Origin: an uncultured Collinsella sp.
Lineage (GTDB): Bacteria; Actinomycetota; Coriobacteriia; Coriobacteriales; Coriobacteriaceae
Direction of reading: 5' to 3'
Assembly (NCBI GenBank): GCA_900757615.1
Contig: CAAEON010000044.1
Location: forward strand, 1 to 48,016
DNA length: 48,016 nt
Positions 22,629-29,516 of the stretch are shown here, piece after piece (positions within the stretch are counted from its first letter, which is position 1; each line of letters begins with the position of its first letter). The position numbers and the translations under genes were made by a program. The notes under the pieces were generated by a model. That model was not told the DNA's origin and did not search any database. It saw nothing but the letters and a program-made list of their open reading frames with translations.

Positions 22629-23111
22629 ATGGCTCAACCCAGGATCCTTCTCACGCGTATCGATGACCGTTTCATTTACGGGCAAGACGTTGAGCTGTGG
22701 AACGAAGCCGTGGGTTCCAATCTTGTCTTAATCGTCAACGACGAGATTGCGGCGGATTCGCACCAATGGGCACCCATGAGGGTGGCGGCGCCGGAAGGCG
22801 TTTGGACGCGGTTTTTCTCGGTGCAAAGGACCATCGACATCATTCATACCGCAACGCCGCGCCAGTTGATTCTGATCATGGTGGCCTCGCCTGCCGATGC
22901 ACTCGCGCTGGTTAAGGGCGGCGTGCCCATCACCAAGATCAGCATTGGCCATATGCAAGCAGGGGAGGGCAAGCGCTCTGTAACGCCTGCCGTTGCCGTA
23001 GGCGATGCAGATACCGCCGCCTTTAAAGAGCTGCAAGCGCTCGGCATAGAACTAGAAATCCGCTATCTTCCCAGCTCCGACCCCGATCCCATCGAGAACC
23101 TGCTCGCGTGA
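22629..23111 (+). CDS. Orphan mannose-family EIIB-like protein lacking the active-site His
   Basis: 160 aa, aligned end to end with the EIIB at 10524: MAQPRILLTRIDDR, FFSVQRTIDII, LALVKGGVPITKISIGHMQAGEGKR, LQALGIELEIRYLPSS. The phosphorylation motif RIDNRLVHGQV is changed to RIDDRFIYGQD, so His17 is Tyr17. The fold is kept and the frame is intact, which argues for a retained role without phosphate transfer, for instance a regulator or decoy binding EIIA or an EIIC/EIID. No other PTS gene adjoins it; it follows a tRNA. The start is taken at ATG 22629; ATG 22602 is possible. A ribosome site is weak in both cases. Confidence 0.85.
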   Translation: MAQPRILLTRIDDRFIYGQDVELWNEAVGSNLVLIVNDEIAADSHQWAPMRVAAPEGVWTRFFSVQRTIDIIHTATPRQLILIMVASPADALALVKGGVPITKISIGHMQAGEGKRSVTPAVAVGDADTAAFKELQALGIELEIRYLPSSDPDPIENLLA

Positions 23112-23187
23112 TTCCCTGGGGACGGAGGAAAACGGATCGTATTTTCCCGTGGAGGAGCGGCGAGATGCCCTCGGCCAGGAATTGGGG

Positions 23188-23319
23188 CCATCTACTACTT
23201 TTGGTCGCTTACCTCGAACAACGATGGAAAACTCAATATTAAAACCGCAGGTAGCGAACGTGCGATTTTTGAAAATAGGGGCGTATGGTCAGGGGTGCGG
23301 GAGTAGAAGTAGTAGATGG
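23188..23319. mobile_element. MITE-like element with 13-bp terminal inverted repeats
   Basis: CCATCTACTACTT (23188-23200) and AAGTAGTAGATGG (23307-23319) are perfect inverted repeats around 106 bp of non-coding DNA. No transposase is present and no clear target duplication is seen. It could instead be a structured RNA or attenuator. Confidence 0.45.
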
Positions 23320-23377
23320 GCGCAATCTGTAGCGCGCCGATTTCAGGCATGTTGGCGCATGTGTCGGAGCTATGAAA

Positions 23378-23419
23378 AAAGTGTCCCTTTCGACTAGTCT
23401 TTTAGAACGTCAATGACTG
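23378..23419 (+). repeat. Dispersed repeat, degenerate copy
   Basis: AAAGTGTCCC, then CGACTAGT, then TTTTAGAACGTC and AATGACTG follow the same order and spacing as the copies at 24912-24960 and 43134-43180, with small deletions. Confidence 0.5.
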
Positions 23420-23483
23420 CACCACAGCTTAAGCCGTTCGCAAAAACGGCTCCTAAATCTGTTTCGTTAATTGAATTGCGTAA

Positions 23484-23564
23484 ATATGGTTAATCAGAGA
23501 ACCGAAATTTGGTTAAATGGAAACTGTAAATTTGGTTAAACGCGCTGATAGCAATGGTGGTTAA
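23484..23564 (+). promoter_or_regulatory. Four GGTTAA direct repeats before the DUF4143 gene
   Basis: GGTTAA occurs at 23488, 23511, 23534 and 23559, with steps of 23, 23 and 25 bp, about two helix turns. The two middle copies share AAATTTGGTTAAA. The last lies just before the start codon. The even phasing suggests an autoregulatory operator. Confidence 0.6.
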
Positions 23565-23565
23565 T

Positions 23566-24831
23566 ATGCCAAAAAAGTACTACACCAGAATTGTCGAAAA
23601 TGAGCTCGACCAGCTGCTGGGCATATTCGGTGCCGTTCTCATCGAAGGACCGAAATGGTGTGGAAAGACGACCACGGCCGAGACCCGTGCGGCGTCCAGG
23701 CTCCTTCTCATGGACCCGTCCCGCAACTTCGAGAATCGCTTACGCGCCGAGACGGATCCGGCTCTTGCCGTTTCCGGCGAGGTGCCGCGGCTGATTGACG
23801 AGTGGCAGGAGGTTCCGAAACTTTGGGACGCGGCACGGTTTGAGTGCGACAACCGCGGCGGCGAGCCTGGTCAGTTCATATTTACGGGATCGGCAACACC
23901 GCGAGACGACGAACGCCCGATGCACAGCGGCGCTGGAAGGTTCGCCAAATTGCGTATGGACACCATGACGCTTTTCGAACTTGGGAAATCTAGTGGTGCA
24001 GTTCAGCTGTCGGGCATTATTTCTGGCGAAAAGTTCAGTGGCGCCTTCGGGTCGTTGGACTCTGCCTCGATTGCCGAGTGCGTTGTTCGTGGCGGATGGC
24101 CTGCAGCGGCTGGACGCGATACGCGGGCTGCGTCCGCGATGGCAAAACGCTACATCGGCATAGTCGCCGAAGAAGATTTATCTCGTGTTGATGGCTCTCG
24201 CCGCGACCCTGAGAAGGTCAAAGCCGTCATTGAATCGCTTGCGCGAAATGAATCCACTTTGGCGACACTCAAGACGCTCGTAGCCGATCTTGGCGGAGAG
24301 GTGTCGAGACAGACGGCGGCATCATATATATCTCTTCTTGCTCGGGTTAGTTTCGTTCGCGATATTCCCGCGTGGAACCCTGCAATGAGATCTCCGGTGC
24401 ATTTAAGAGACTCAAAGAAGCATCACCTCGCCGACCCGTCGCTGGCGGCCGCCGCACTCGGGGCGACTCCGGAGACACTACTGCTAGATTTCAAGACGCT
24501 CGGACTGCTTTTTGAATCGCTGGTGCTTCATGATTTGTGGGTTTATGCGCGAGCAAACGGAATGGGCCTCTATCACTATCATGATTCTCGCGATCTAGAA
24601 GTCGATGCGGTCATTGCGGCTCCCGGCGGAACGTGGATTCCGGTCGAAGTTAAACTCAGCTCTGCTCAAATCGAAGAGGCGTCTGACAGCCTTGTTGCTG
24701 TCGAGAAGCGCATGGTCGCCGCCGGAAACAACCCGCCGGTTTCGAAAGTCGTGATCATCGGGTTTGGTTCGCAAGCCTATGTTACCGAGCGTGGCGTCCA
24801 AGTTGTTCCGTTGGATGTTCTCGCGCCGTAA
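23566..24831 (+). CDS. AAA-family ATPase with DUF4143 domain
   Basis: 421 aa. The N-terminal P-loop ATPase has Walker A GPKWCGKTT, Walker-B-like VPRLIDEWQEVPKLWDAAR and the sensor strand GQFIFTGSATP. A winged-helix-like middle (ESLARNESTLATLKTLVADLGG) leads to the C-terminal DUF4143 region with the PD-(D/E)XK-like elements LEVDAVIAAPGGTWIPVEVKLSS. These proteins are common orphan genes in gut bacteria and are suspected to be toxin-like or defence ATPases; their function is not established. ATG 23566 is the start next to the last GGTTAA repeat; ATG 23554 is possible. Repeats surround the gene, suggesting mobility. Confidence 0.9.
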   Translation: MPKKYYTRIVENELDQLLGIFGAVLIEGPKWCGKTTTAETRAASRLLLMDPSRNFENRLRAETDPALAVSGEVPRLIDEWQEVPKLWDAARFECDNRGGEPGQFIFTGSATPRDDERPMHSGAGRFAKLRMDTMTLFELGKSSGAVQLSGIISGEKFSGAFGSLDSASIAECVVRGGWPAAAGRDTRAASAMAKRYIGIVAEEDLSRVDGSRRDPEKVKAVIESLARNESTLATLKTLVADLGGEVSRQTAASYISLLARVSFVRDIPAWNPAMRSPVHLRDSKKHHLADPSLAAAALGATPETLLLDFKTLGLLFESLVLHDLWVYARANGMGLYHYHDSRDLEVDAVIAAPGGTWIPVEVKLSSAQIEEASDSLVAVEKRMVAAGNNPPVSKVVIIGFGSQAYVTERGVQVVPLDVLAP

Positions 24832-24911
24832 CGCGACGGTCGAAGCGGGGCGGACGCCACCATTGCGCGCGAGGACACGGCATCATCGATGATGCGGCGG
24901 CCACATTCGGC

Positions 24912-24960
24912 AAAGACTGTCCCCAACGACTAGTTGTTCAGGAACGTCCCCAATGACTAG
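24912..24960 (+). repeat. Dispersed repeat, full copy
   Basis: AAAGACTGTCCCCAACGACT, then AGTTGTTCAGGAACGTCCCC, then AATGACTAG. It matches the inverted copy at 43134-43180 over about 46 bp with five or six differences. GTCCCCAA-GACTAG occurs twice inside the unit. Confidence 0.75.
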
Positions 24961-24964
24961 GTAG

Positions 24965-24996
24965 AAAAAAGCCCGTCGGCGGTAGTGCCGGCGGGC
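24965..24996 (-). terminator. Terminator of galM
   Basis: GCCCGTCGGC (24971-24980) pairs with GCCGGCGGGC (24987-24996), one G-U pair. Leftward it is followed by TTTTTT (24970-24965). Confidence 0.9.
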
Positions 24997-25025
24997 ATTG
25001 CTGTGCGATATGTCGCGTTGCGGGT

Positions 25026-26078
25026 TTAGTGCCTCATAAAGTGGTACTCGATCACATTGCTGTAGGGGTGACCCGGGCCCACAATGCCCTGCGGGAACAG
25101 CGGCTGGTGCGGTGTGTCGGGGTACATCTCGGCCTCGAGGGCAAAGCCGGCGCCCCAGCCATAGTTGGCATCGTCTTTGGCGTGCTCGTCGCCCAGCCAG
25201 TTGCCGGTGTAGAGCTGCACACCCGGGGCGGTGGTGTAGTAGTCCAGCTCACGACCGGTCCACATCTCCTCGACGTGCATCGCGCGGCGCAGATTGCGGC
25301 CGTACTGATAGCCATCGATGCACAGACAGTGATCGTAGCCGCGTGCCTGCTTAATCTGCGGATCGTCGGCCTCCATGCCAGGCGCGACGGGGCGCAACTC
25401 GCGAAAGTCAAACGGCGTGCCCTCGACCGGGGCGATCTCGCCGGTGGGGATATTCTGGTCGTTGATGGGCAGGTAGTGGGCAGCATTGGCAACAAAGAAG
25501 TGCTCACAGTCCATGCCGGCGTTATGGCCGGCAAGGTTAAAGTACGTGTGGTTGGTCATGGACACGTAGGTGGCGCGGTCGCTCTCGCAGCCATACTCGA
25601 TACGGAAACATCCGGTGCGCGTCACGGTAAACACGGCCGTAAAGGTGCGGTTGCCAGGCAGACCCAGCTCGCCATCCTCAAGCGAGGTGGTCATGCGCAC
25701 GGCATTGTGGACCTCGTCAAGCTCAACATCCCACACGCGTTTATGCAGGCCGTGCTCAAGATCGCTGTGCAGATTGTTGGCGCCCTCGTTGGCGGGCATA
25801 TGCCAGTCCGTGCCGTCGATGGTGATCGTGGCACCCGCAGTGCGGTTGGCCACGGGGCCGATGGTCGCGCCAAAGCAGGCGGGGTTGTCAAAGTAATCCT
25901 CGAGCTTATCGAAACCCAGCACCACATCGCGCACGTTGCCGGGAATATCGGGCACGTCGATGCCCAACACGGTGGCGCCATAGTCCATAATGCGAACGCA
26001 GATCTCGGGCCCGTTGAGGGTGTAACGATGAACGGGGGTACCGCACGGCGCGGTGCCGAAAAGCTCGGAAGTGATCAT
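25026..26078 (-). CDS. galM: Aldose 1-epimerase (galactose mutarotase)
   Basis: 350 aa, classical GalM. Motifs: VRIMDYGATVLGIDVPD; FGATIGPVANRTAGA, whose Arg binds the sugar; NEGANNLHSD; SMTNHTYFNLAG with the catalytic His; GYDHCLCI with the Asp/His; GVQLYTGNWLG; and GFALEAEMYPDTPHQP with the catalytic Glu. It interconverts alpha and beta anomers of galactose and other aldoses. The start ATG 26078 follows AGGA; the longer frame to 26138 has no ribosome site. It diverges from the LacR-like gene at 26284, which may control it through the 205-bp shared upstream region. Confidence 0.93.
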   Translation of the reverse strand: MITSELFGTAPCGTPVHRYTLNGPEICVRIMDYGATVLGIDVPDIPGNVRDVVLGFDKLEDYFDNPACFGATIGPVANRTAGATITIDGTDWHMPANEGANNLHSDLEHGLHKRVWDVELDEVHNAVRMTTSLEDGELGLPGNRTFTAVFTVTRTGCFRIEYGCESDRATYVSMTNHTYFNLAGHNAGMDCEHFFVANAAHYLPINDQNIPTGEIAPVEGTPFDFRELRPVAPGMEADDPQIKQARGYDHCLCIDGYQYGRNLRRAMHVEEMWTGRELDYYTTAPGVQLYTGNWLGDEHAKDDANYGWGAGFALEAEMYPDTPHQPLFPQGIVGPGHPYSNVIEYHFMRH

Positions 26079-26230
26079 TTGGTTCCTAACATCGAGGTAT
26101 TTCGGACAAACAGTAGCGCGAACAGGCGAGATTATCACTACACCTCACTAAAGCAGGGGGTATTTTTCTCAAAAAAGTGATGATTGGAGCTGTGCGGGCG
26201 TTCATCTTTGACGGTACGAGTCTGATACAA

Positions 26231-26257
26231 TTTGTTCGTTACTGTTTGAATGATATG
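26231..26257. promoter_or_regulatory. LacR-type box before the DeoR/LacR gene
   Basis: TGTTC (26233-26237), five bases, TGTTTGAATG (26243-26252), then ATATG. The same arrangement with equal spacing stands before lacF (42542) and, with TGTTCAAAT, before lacA (44483). Confidence 0.65.
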
Positions 26258-26283
26258 CGCGCAAAGAACGGCGAGGATTCATC

Positions 26284-27048
26284 GTGATTAAAGCGGAGCG
26301 ACAGGATAAGGTTCGGCAGCTGCTCGAGGAACAGGGAACGGTCTCGGTCAAGGAGATTTCGGATGCGCTGGGCGTTTCGGACATGACGATTCGCCGCGAC
26401 CTCGAAGAGCTCGCGAGCCTGGGCGAGATCGAGCGCGTGCACGGCGGAGCCCGCAGCGCGCAGGGCCGTCCCCACGCTATGTTGCGCCATGAGTATTCGC
26501 ACAGTGAAAAGCGCACCAAGCATGCCGAGGAAAAGCTGCAGATCGCACGCCGCGCTGTGGAGCTTATCGAGGAAGGCTCGACCATCTTTTTGGGTACGGG
26601 CACCACGGTCGAGCAGATGGCCTCGATGCTGCCGGCGTTTCGCCTGCGTATCGTGACCAATTCGCTTTCGGTGTTCAACCTGCTCGAGGAGCGCGAGGAC
26701 TGCGAGCTGTGCCTCGTGGGCGGTATGTACCGCCGCCGCACTGCCGCTTTTGTGGGGCCGACGGCCGAGGATACCCTACGTGCGCTGGGCATCGATGCGG
26801 CGTTTATCGGCGCCAACGGCATCTTGGACGGTGACGTGTCTACGTCCAACATGGACGAGGGCCGTATCCAGCAGCTTGCCTTTAGCAAGGCAGACTCGCG
26901 CTATCTGATCGCCGACTCCAGCAAGATCGGCAAGCGCGACTTCTACACCTTCTGCCGCCTGGACAATTTAGACGCTGTGGTGTGCGAGCCGGGTATTACC
27001 GACGAGGACCGCACTGCCATCGAGGAACACACGCAGGTCATCTGCTAG
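26284..27048 (+). CDS. lacR: DeoR-family regulator, probably LacR of the tagatose-6-phosphate pathway
   Basis: 254 aa. N-terminal DeoR HTH (MIKAERQDKVRQLLEEQGTV, ISDALGVSDMTIRRDLEELASLGEIERVHGGA) is followed by a sugar-phosphate-binding domain (FLGTGTTVEQMA, RIVTNSLSVFN, LVGGMYRRRTAAFVGP, AAFIGANGI, and the late LIADSSKIGKRDF). The start is GTG 26284. DeoR regulators such as LacR and GlpR sense phosphorylated sugars; LacR answers tagatose-6-P in lactococci. Assigning LacR rests on the shared TGTTC-N5-TGTTYRAAT box before this gene, lacF and lacA. A role on galM, divergent from it, also fits. Confidence 0.85.
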   Translation: MIKAERQDKVRQLLEEQGTVSVKEISDALGVSDMTIRRDLEELASLGEIERVHGGARSAQGRPHAMLRHEYSHSEKRTKHAEEKLQIARRAVELIEEGSTIFLGTGTTVEQMASMLPAFRLRIVTNSLSVFNLLEEREDCELCLVGGMYRRRTAAFVGPTAEDTLRALGIDAAFIGANGILDGDVSTSNMDEGRIQQLAFSKADSRYLIADSSKIGKRDFYTFCRLDNLDAVVCEPGITDEDRTAIEEHTQVIC

Positions 27049-27168
27049 TTAACGCTGCAGGCGATACGTCTGCCCTCTGCCGGCGCGGGGATTATCGTTT
27101 CACAATGACGCGGAAAATGACTCGCAAATAGTTTTGGGCAACAAGGGTGAGGCCATTCTGAGGTATGG

Positions 27169-27540
27169 CTAGACTTCGTATCTCGCTTTGATATCCCTTG
27201 AGAATGAACTGTAGTCTTCGTAGAGTCCGTCTCTGCTTTCATCTTCGGCGCGGTTTATGCGTTCAAGGAGTTTGTCCTTTGGGGACTCTTTTGTAATTTC
27301 TGACCTGCCGTCGGGTATTGCGGATTGCAAGAATAATTCCAGGGCGTGGACATCTTTGAGTATGTAGCCCGTCGAACGACCCGCTCCTGTTTTCTCGATT
27401 GCGCTGCAACCAACAAGCTGACTGAGGGTTCGTTTAACGGTTATCTCGCTGATATCGGGGCAGTTGGACTGGATGTCGGATTTCTTGATGACGCCGGGTC
27501 TCTGCTGAAATAGAGCAGCTATACGTGCTTGCTTCGACAT
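27169..27540 (-). CDS. Winged-helix DNA-binding protein, possibly a truncated gene
   Basis: 123 aa. A winged helix covers residues 1-65: MSKQARIAALFQQRPGVIKK, then PDISEITVKRTLSQLVGCSAIEKTGAGRSTGYIL. This fits the C-terminal HTH of Fic or AlbA-domain proteins, or a free-standing regulator. The C-terminal half is charged and helical (DKLLERINRAEDESRDGLYEDYSSFSRDIKARYEV). No ribosome site precedes ATG 27540, and the frame has no other start codon up to a stop about 40 nt upstream, so it may be the intact product of a leader or the stump of a longer gene. A perfect 31-bp inverted repeat lies 39 bp upstream and is the likely operator. Confidence 0.6.
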   Translation of the reverse strand: MSKQARIAALFQQRPGVIKKSDIQSNCPDISEITVKRTLSQLVGCSAIEKTGAGRSTGYILKDVHALELFLQSAIPDGRSEITKESPKDKLLERINRAEDESRDGLYEDYSSFSRDIKARYEV

Positions 27541-27578
27541 GGGGTGAGTGCCAGATTCAATCTGGGTGTGCTGCTCCG

Positions 27579-27651
27579 TTCAGTATCACGAACATATTTT
27601 CGGTATCATAATAACATTAAATGATACCGAAAATATGTTCGTGATACTGAA
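27579..27651. promoter_or_regulatory. Perfect 31-bp inverted repeat upstream of the winged-helix gene
   Basis: 27579-27609 and 27621-27651 are exact reverse complements over 31 bp with an 11-bp AT-rich centre. Each arm contains two copies of TGATACYGAA in direct order, so there are four half-sites. It fits a strong dimer-of-dimers operator, or a cruciform. On its far side AAGGAAAG and a GTG start a frame of only 13 codons. Confidence 0.85.
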
Positions 27652-27710
27652 AGCAAGGAAAGAGCCGTGATTCATAGCTGCTTGGAAAGCGCGGATTTGA
27701 CTATCTAATT

Positions 27711-27926
27711 GTCTCAATCAGTAACGGTTGGGACCGAAAAACTCGGCCAAACGTTACAGATTGAGATTGTTTGGATTGGTTCGAATGTTTGTCTCGATCT
27801 GTAACAGGTAGGGCCGGAATGTTCGGTTACGTGTTACAGATCGAGATTGTTCGGCCCGGGCCACCCGTTCGTCTAAATCTGTAACAGGTAGGGCCGAAAA
27901 TCCCTGCTAGATGTTACAGATTGAGA
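27711..27926. repeat. Three tandem copies of a 56-bp palindromic repeat
   Basis: Units at 27711-27766, 27791-27846 and 27871-27926 are each exactly 56 bp and repeat with an exact 80-bp period (24-bp spacers). Each has 15-bp inverted ends of the form TCTCRATCTGTAACA and TGTTACAGATYGAGA. The inner part is variable around GGGNCCG-AAA and a CGG/CTAG segment. More copies are at 32605, 37533 and 37614. Confidence 0.9.
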
Positions 27927-27954
27927 CAAGCGGTCCGCTCGGGCCGCTCAAAAC

Positions 27955-27997
27955 AAAAAGGCCGCATGCGAACCCGTGGAGGGATTCGCATGCGGCC
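27955..27997 (-). terminator. Terminator of lacG copy 1
   Basis: Perfect 13-bp stem GGCCGCATGCGAA (27960-27972) with TTCGCATGCGGCC (27985-27997). Leftward it is followed by TTTTTGTTTT. Confidence 0.93.
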
Positions 27998-28019
27998 GAC
28001 AGGGGGTATGCGGCGGAAA

Positions 28020-29441
28020 TTAGGCCATGAGCAGGCCGGTCTCCGCGACGTTCTTGTACCAGTACGCGCTCGCCTTGGGATAGCGCTTCTGGGTCTCAAA
28101 GTCGATGTAGAACAGGCCGTAGCGCTTGTTATAGCCGTTGGTCCAGGAGAACTGGTCCTGCAGCGACCACACAAAGTAGCCGTCGACGTTCACGCCGCCG
28201 TCGATCGCCTTGAGGATCCACGCGAGATGCTGACGCATGTAGTCGATGCGAGGGGCGTCGTCGATAAAGCCGTCCTCGAAGTCGTCCTTATAGCCCATGC
28301 CGTTCTCGGTGATGTAGATCTTCTTGTAGTTGGGGTAATCGCTCTTAATGCGGAGCAGCAGGTCGTAGAGGCCCTCGGGATAGATGATCCAGTCCCAATC
28401 GGTGGTGGGTACGCCTTCGCGCACGCATGACTCGCCCACGCCCTTGAGGAACCAGCGCGAGGAGCCCTTGTCGCCGGTGCCATTGTGGTTGATGTCGTTT
28501 TCGCCCTCGGCGGCACGCAGGAACTGGCACTTGTAGGTGTTGACGCCCAGGCAATCGTTGTAGGGGAGCGCGGCGGTCAGCGCGGCGATGTCCTCGTCGC
28601 GGACGTCGAGCTCGCCGCCGGCGATATGGGCCAGCTTGGTCGCAGCTTCCATGGTGTCGGCTGCATAGTGGCCGCGGAAGGTGGCGTCGAGTACCCAGCG
28701 GTTGTTGATGACGTCGGCCATGCGAGCTGCCTCGCAGTCGGCGGCGTTGTTGGGGTCGAGGGGATACTTGGGCTCCAGGTTCTGGACAATGCCGATCTCG
28801 CCCTCAAAGCCGCCCTCATGGAAGGCGACGACAGCCTTGGCGTGGGCCACCATCATGTTGTGCATGAGCTGGAAGGCCTTGTCCAGGCGATACTTCTCGC
28901 CGTGCGGCCAGTTGCCAACGATAAAGCTGCCCTCGGCGGTTGCGGGAATCTCGTTAAAGGTAAACCAGTGCTTGACCTCGGTGAACTCGGCAAAGCAGAA
29001 CTTGGCGTACTCGACGAAGGCGTCGATGGTCGTGCGCGTCAGGAAACCCTCGCCGCCGTTCTGGTAAAAGGCCTCGGGCGTATCAAAGTGATCGAGCGTG
29101 ACATAGGGGATAACGCCAGCTTTGTTGCAGGTGGCGAAAAGCTCGTGATAGAAAGCGACGCCCTCGGGGTTAATCTCGCCGGTGCCACTGGGGAAGATGC
29201 GGCTCCAAGCGATGGAGACGCGAATGCCGTTAATGCCGAAGCGCTGGCACAGGTCAATATCGACCGGATACTTGTTGTAGAAATCGCTTGCGGGGTCGGG
29301 GGAGAAGCGACCCTGAGCAGCCAGGAAATCGTCCCAGGGCACTTTGCCCTTGCCGTGTGTGCGGGTCTCGCCCTCAACCTGGTAAGCAGCGGTGGCGCCG
29401 CCAAATACAAAGCCGTCGGGGAACTGCATGGGGTTGGTCAT
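28020..29441 (-). CDS. lacG: 6-phospho-beta-galactosidase, module 1 (GH1)
   Basis: 473-aa GH1 enzyme, close to LacG of lactic acid bacteria in length and motifs. The acid/base Glu164 lies in FTFNEIPATAEG and the nucleophile Glu379 in IYITENGMGYKD. The phosphate-binding Ser, Lys and Tyr lie in FSWTNGYNKRYG. The Trp of this motif (Trp429 of lactococcal LacG) is typical of 6-phospho-beta-galactosidases; 6-phospho-beta-glucosidases have a small residue. It cleaves lactose-6-P or similar to galactose-6-P. Its start follows AAAGGA, 75 bp after lacE of the same operon, with a GGTGCCCG/CGGGCACC hairpin between. Terminator at 27955. Confidence 0.93.
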   Translation of the reverse strand: MTNPMQFPDGFVFGGATAAYQVEGETRTHGKGKVPWDDFLAAQGRFSPDPASDFYNKYPVDIDLCQRFGINGIRVSIAWSRIFPSGTGEINPEGVAFYHELFATCNKAGVIPYVTLDHFDTPEAFYQNGGEGFLTRTTIDAFVEYAKFCFAEFTEVKHWFTFNEIPATAEGSFIVGNWPHGEKYRLDKAFQLMHNMMVAHAKAVVAFHEGGFEGEIGIVQNLEPKYPLDPNNAADCEAARMADVINNRWVLDATFRGHYAADTMEAATKLAHIAGGELDVRDEDIAALTAALPYNDCLGVNTYKCQFLRAAEGENDINHNGTGDKGSSRWFLKGVGESCVREGVPTTDWDWIIYPEGLYDLLLRIKSDYPNYKKIYITENGMGYKDDFEDGFIDDAPRIDYMRQHLAWILKAIDGGVNVDGYFVWSLQDQFSWTNGYNKRYGLFYIDFETQKRYPKASAYWYKNVAETGLLMA

Positions 29442-29516
29442 GAGTCATCCTTTCTGTGGGATACGAATAGGGAGAGGTGCCCGAACGGGGGATCCGGGCA
29501 CCAACAGAGGGAGGAA

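Larger units (their letters stand above)
23112..23565. other. Intergenic region with repeats
   Basis: About 450 bp before the DUF4143 gene. It contains a 132-bp inverted-repeat element (23188-23319), a degenerate copy of a dispersed repeat (23378-23419), a short AAGCCGTTCG-CAAAAACGGCT hairpin near 23431-23451 and GGTTAA direct repeats (23484-23564). No gene is visible. Confidence 0.6.

Noticed and set aside
27711..27926. CRISPR array
   Set aside because: The units are 56-bp palindromes with variable centres, the spacers are only two and 24 bp long, single copies occur elsewhere, and no cas gene is in the window.
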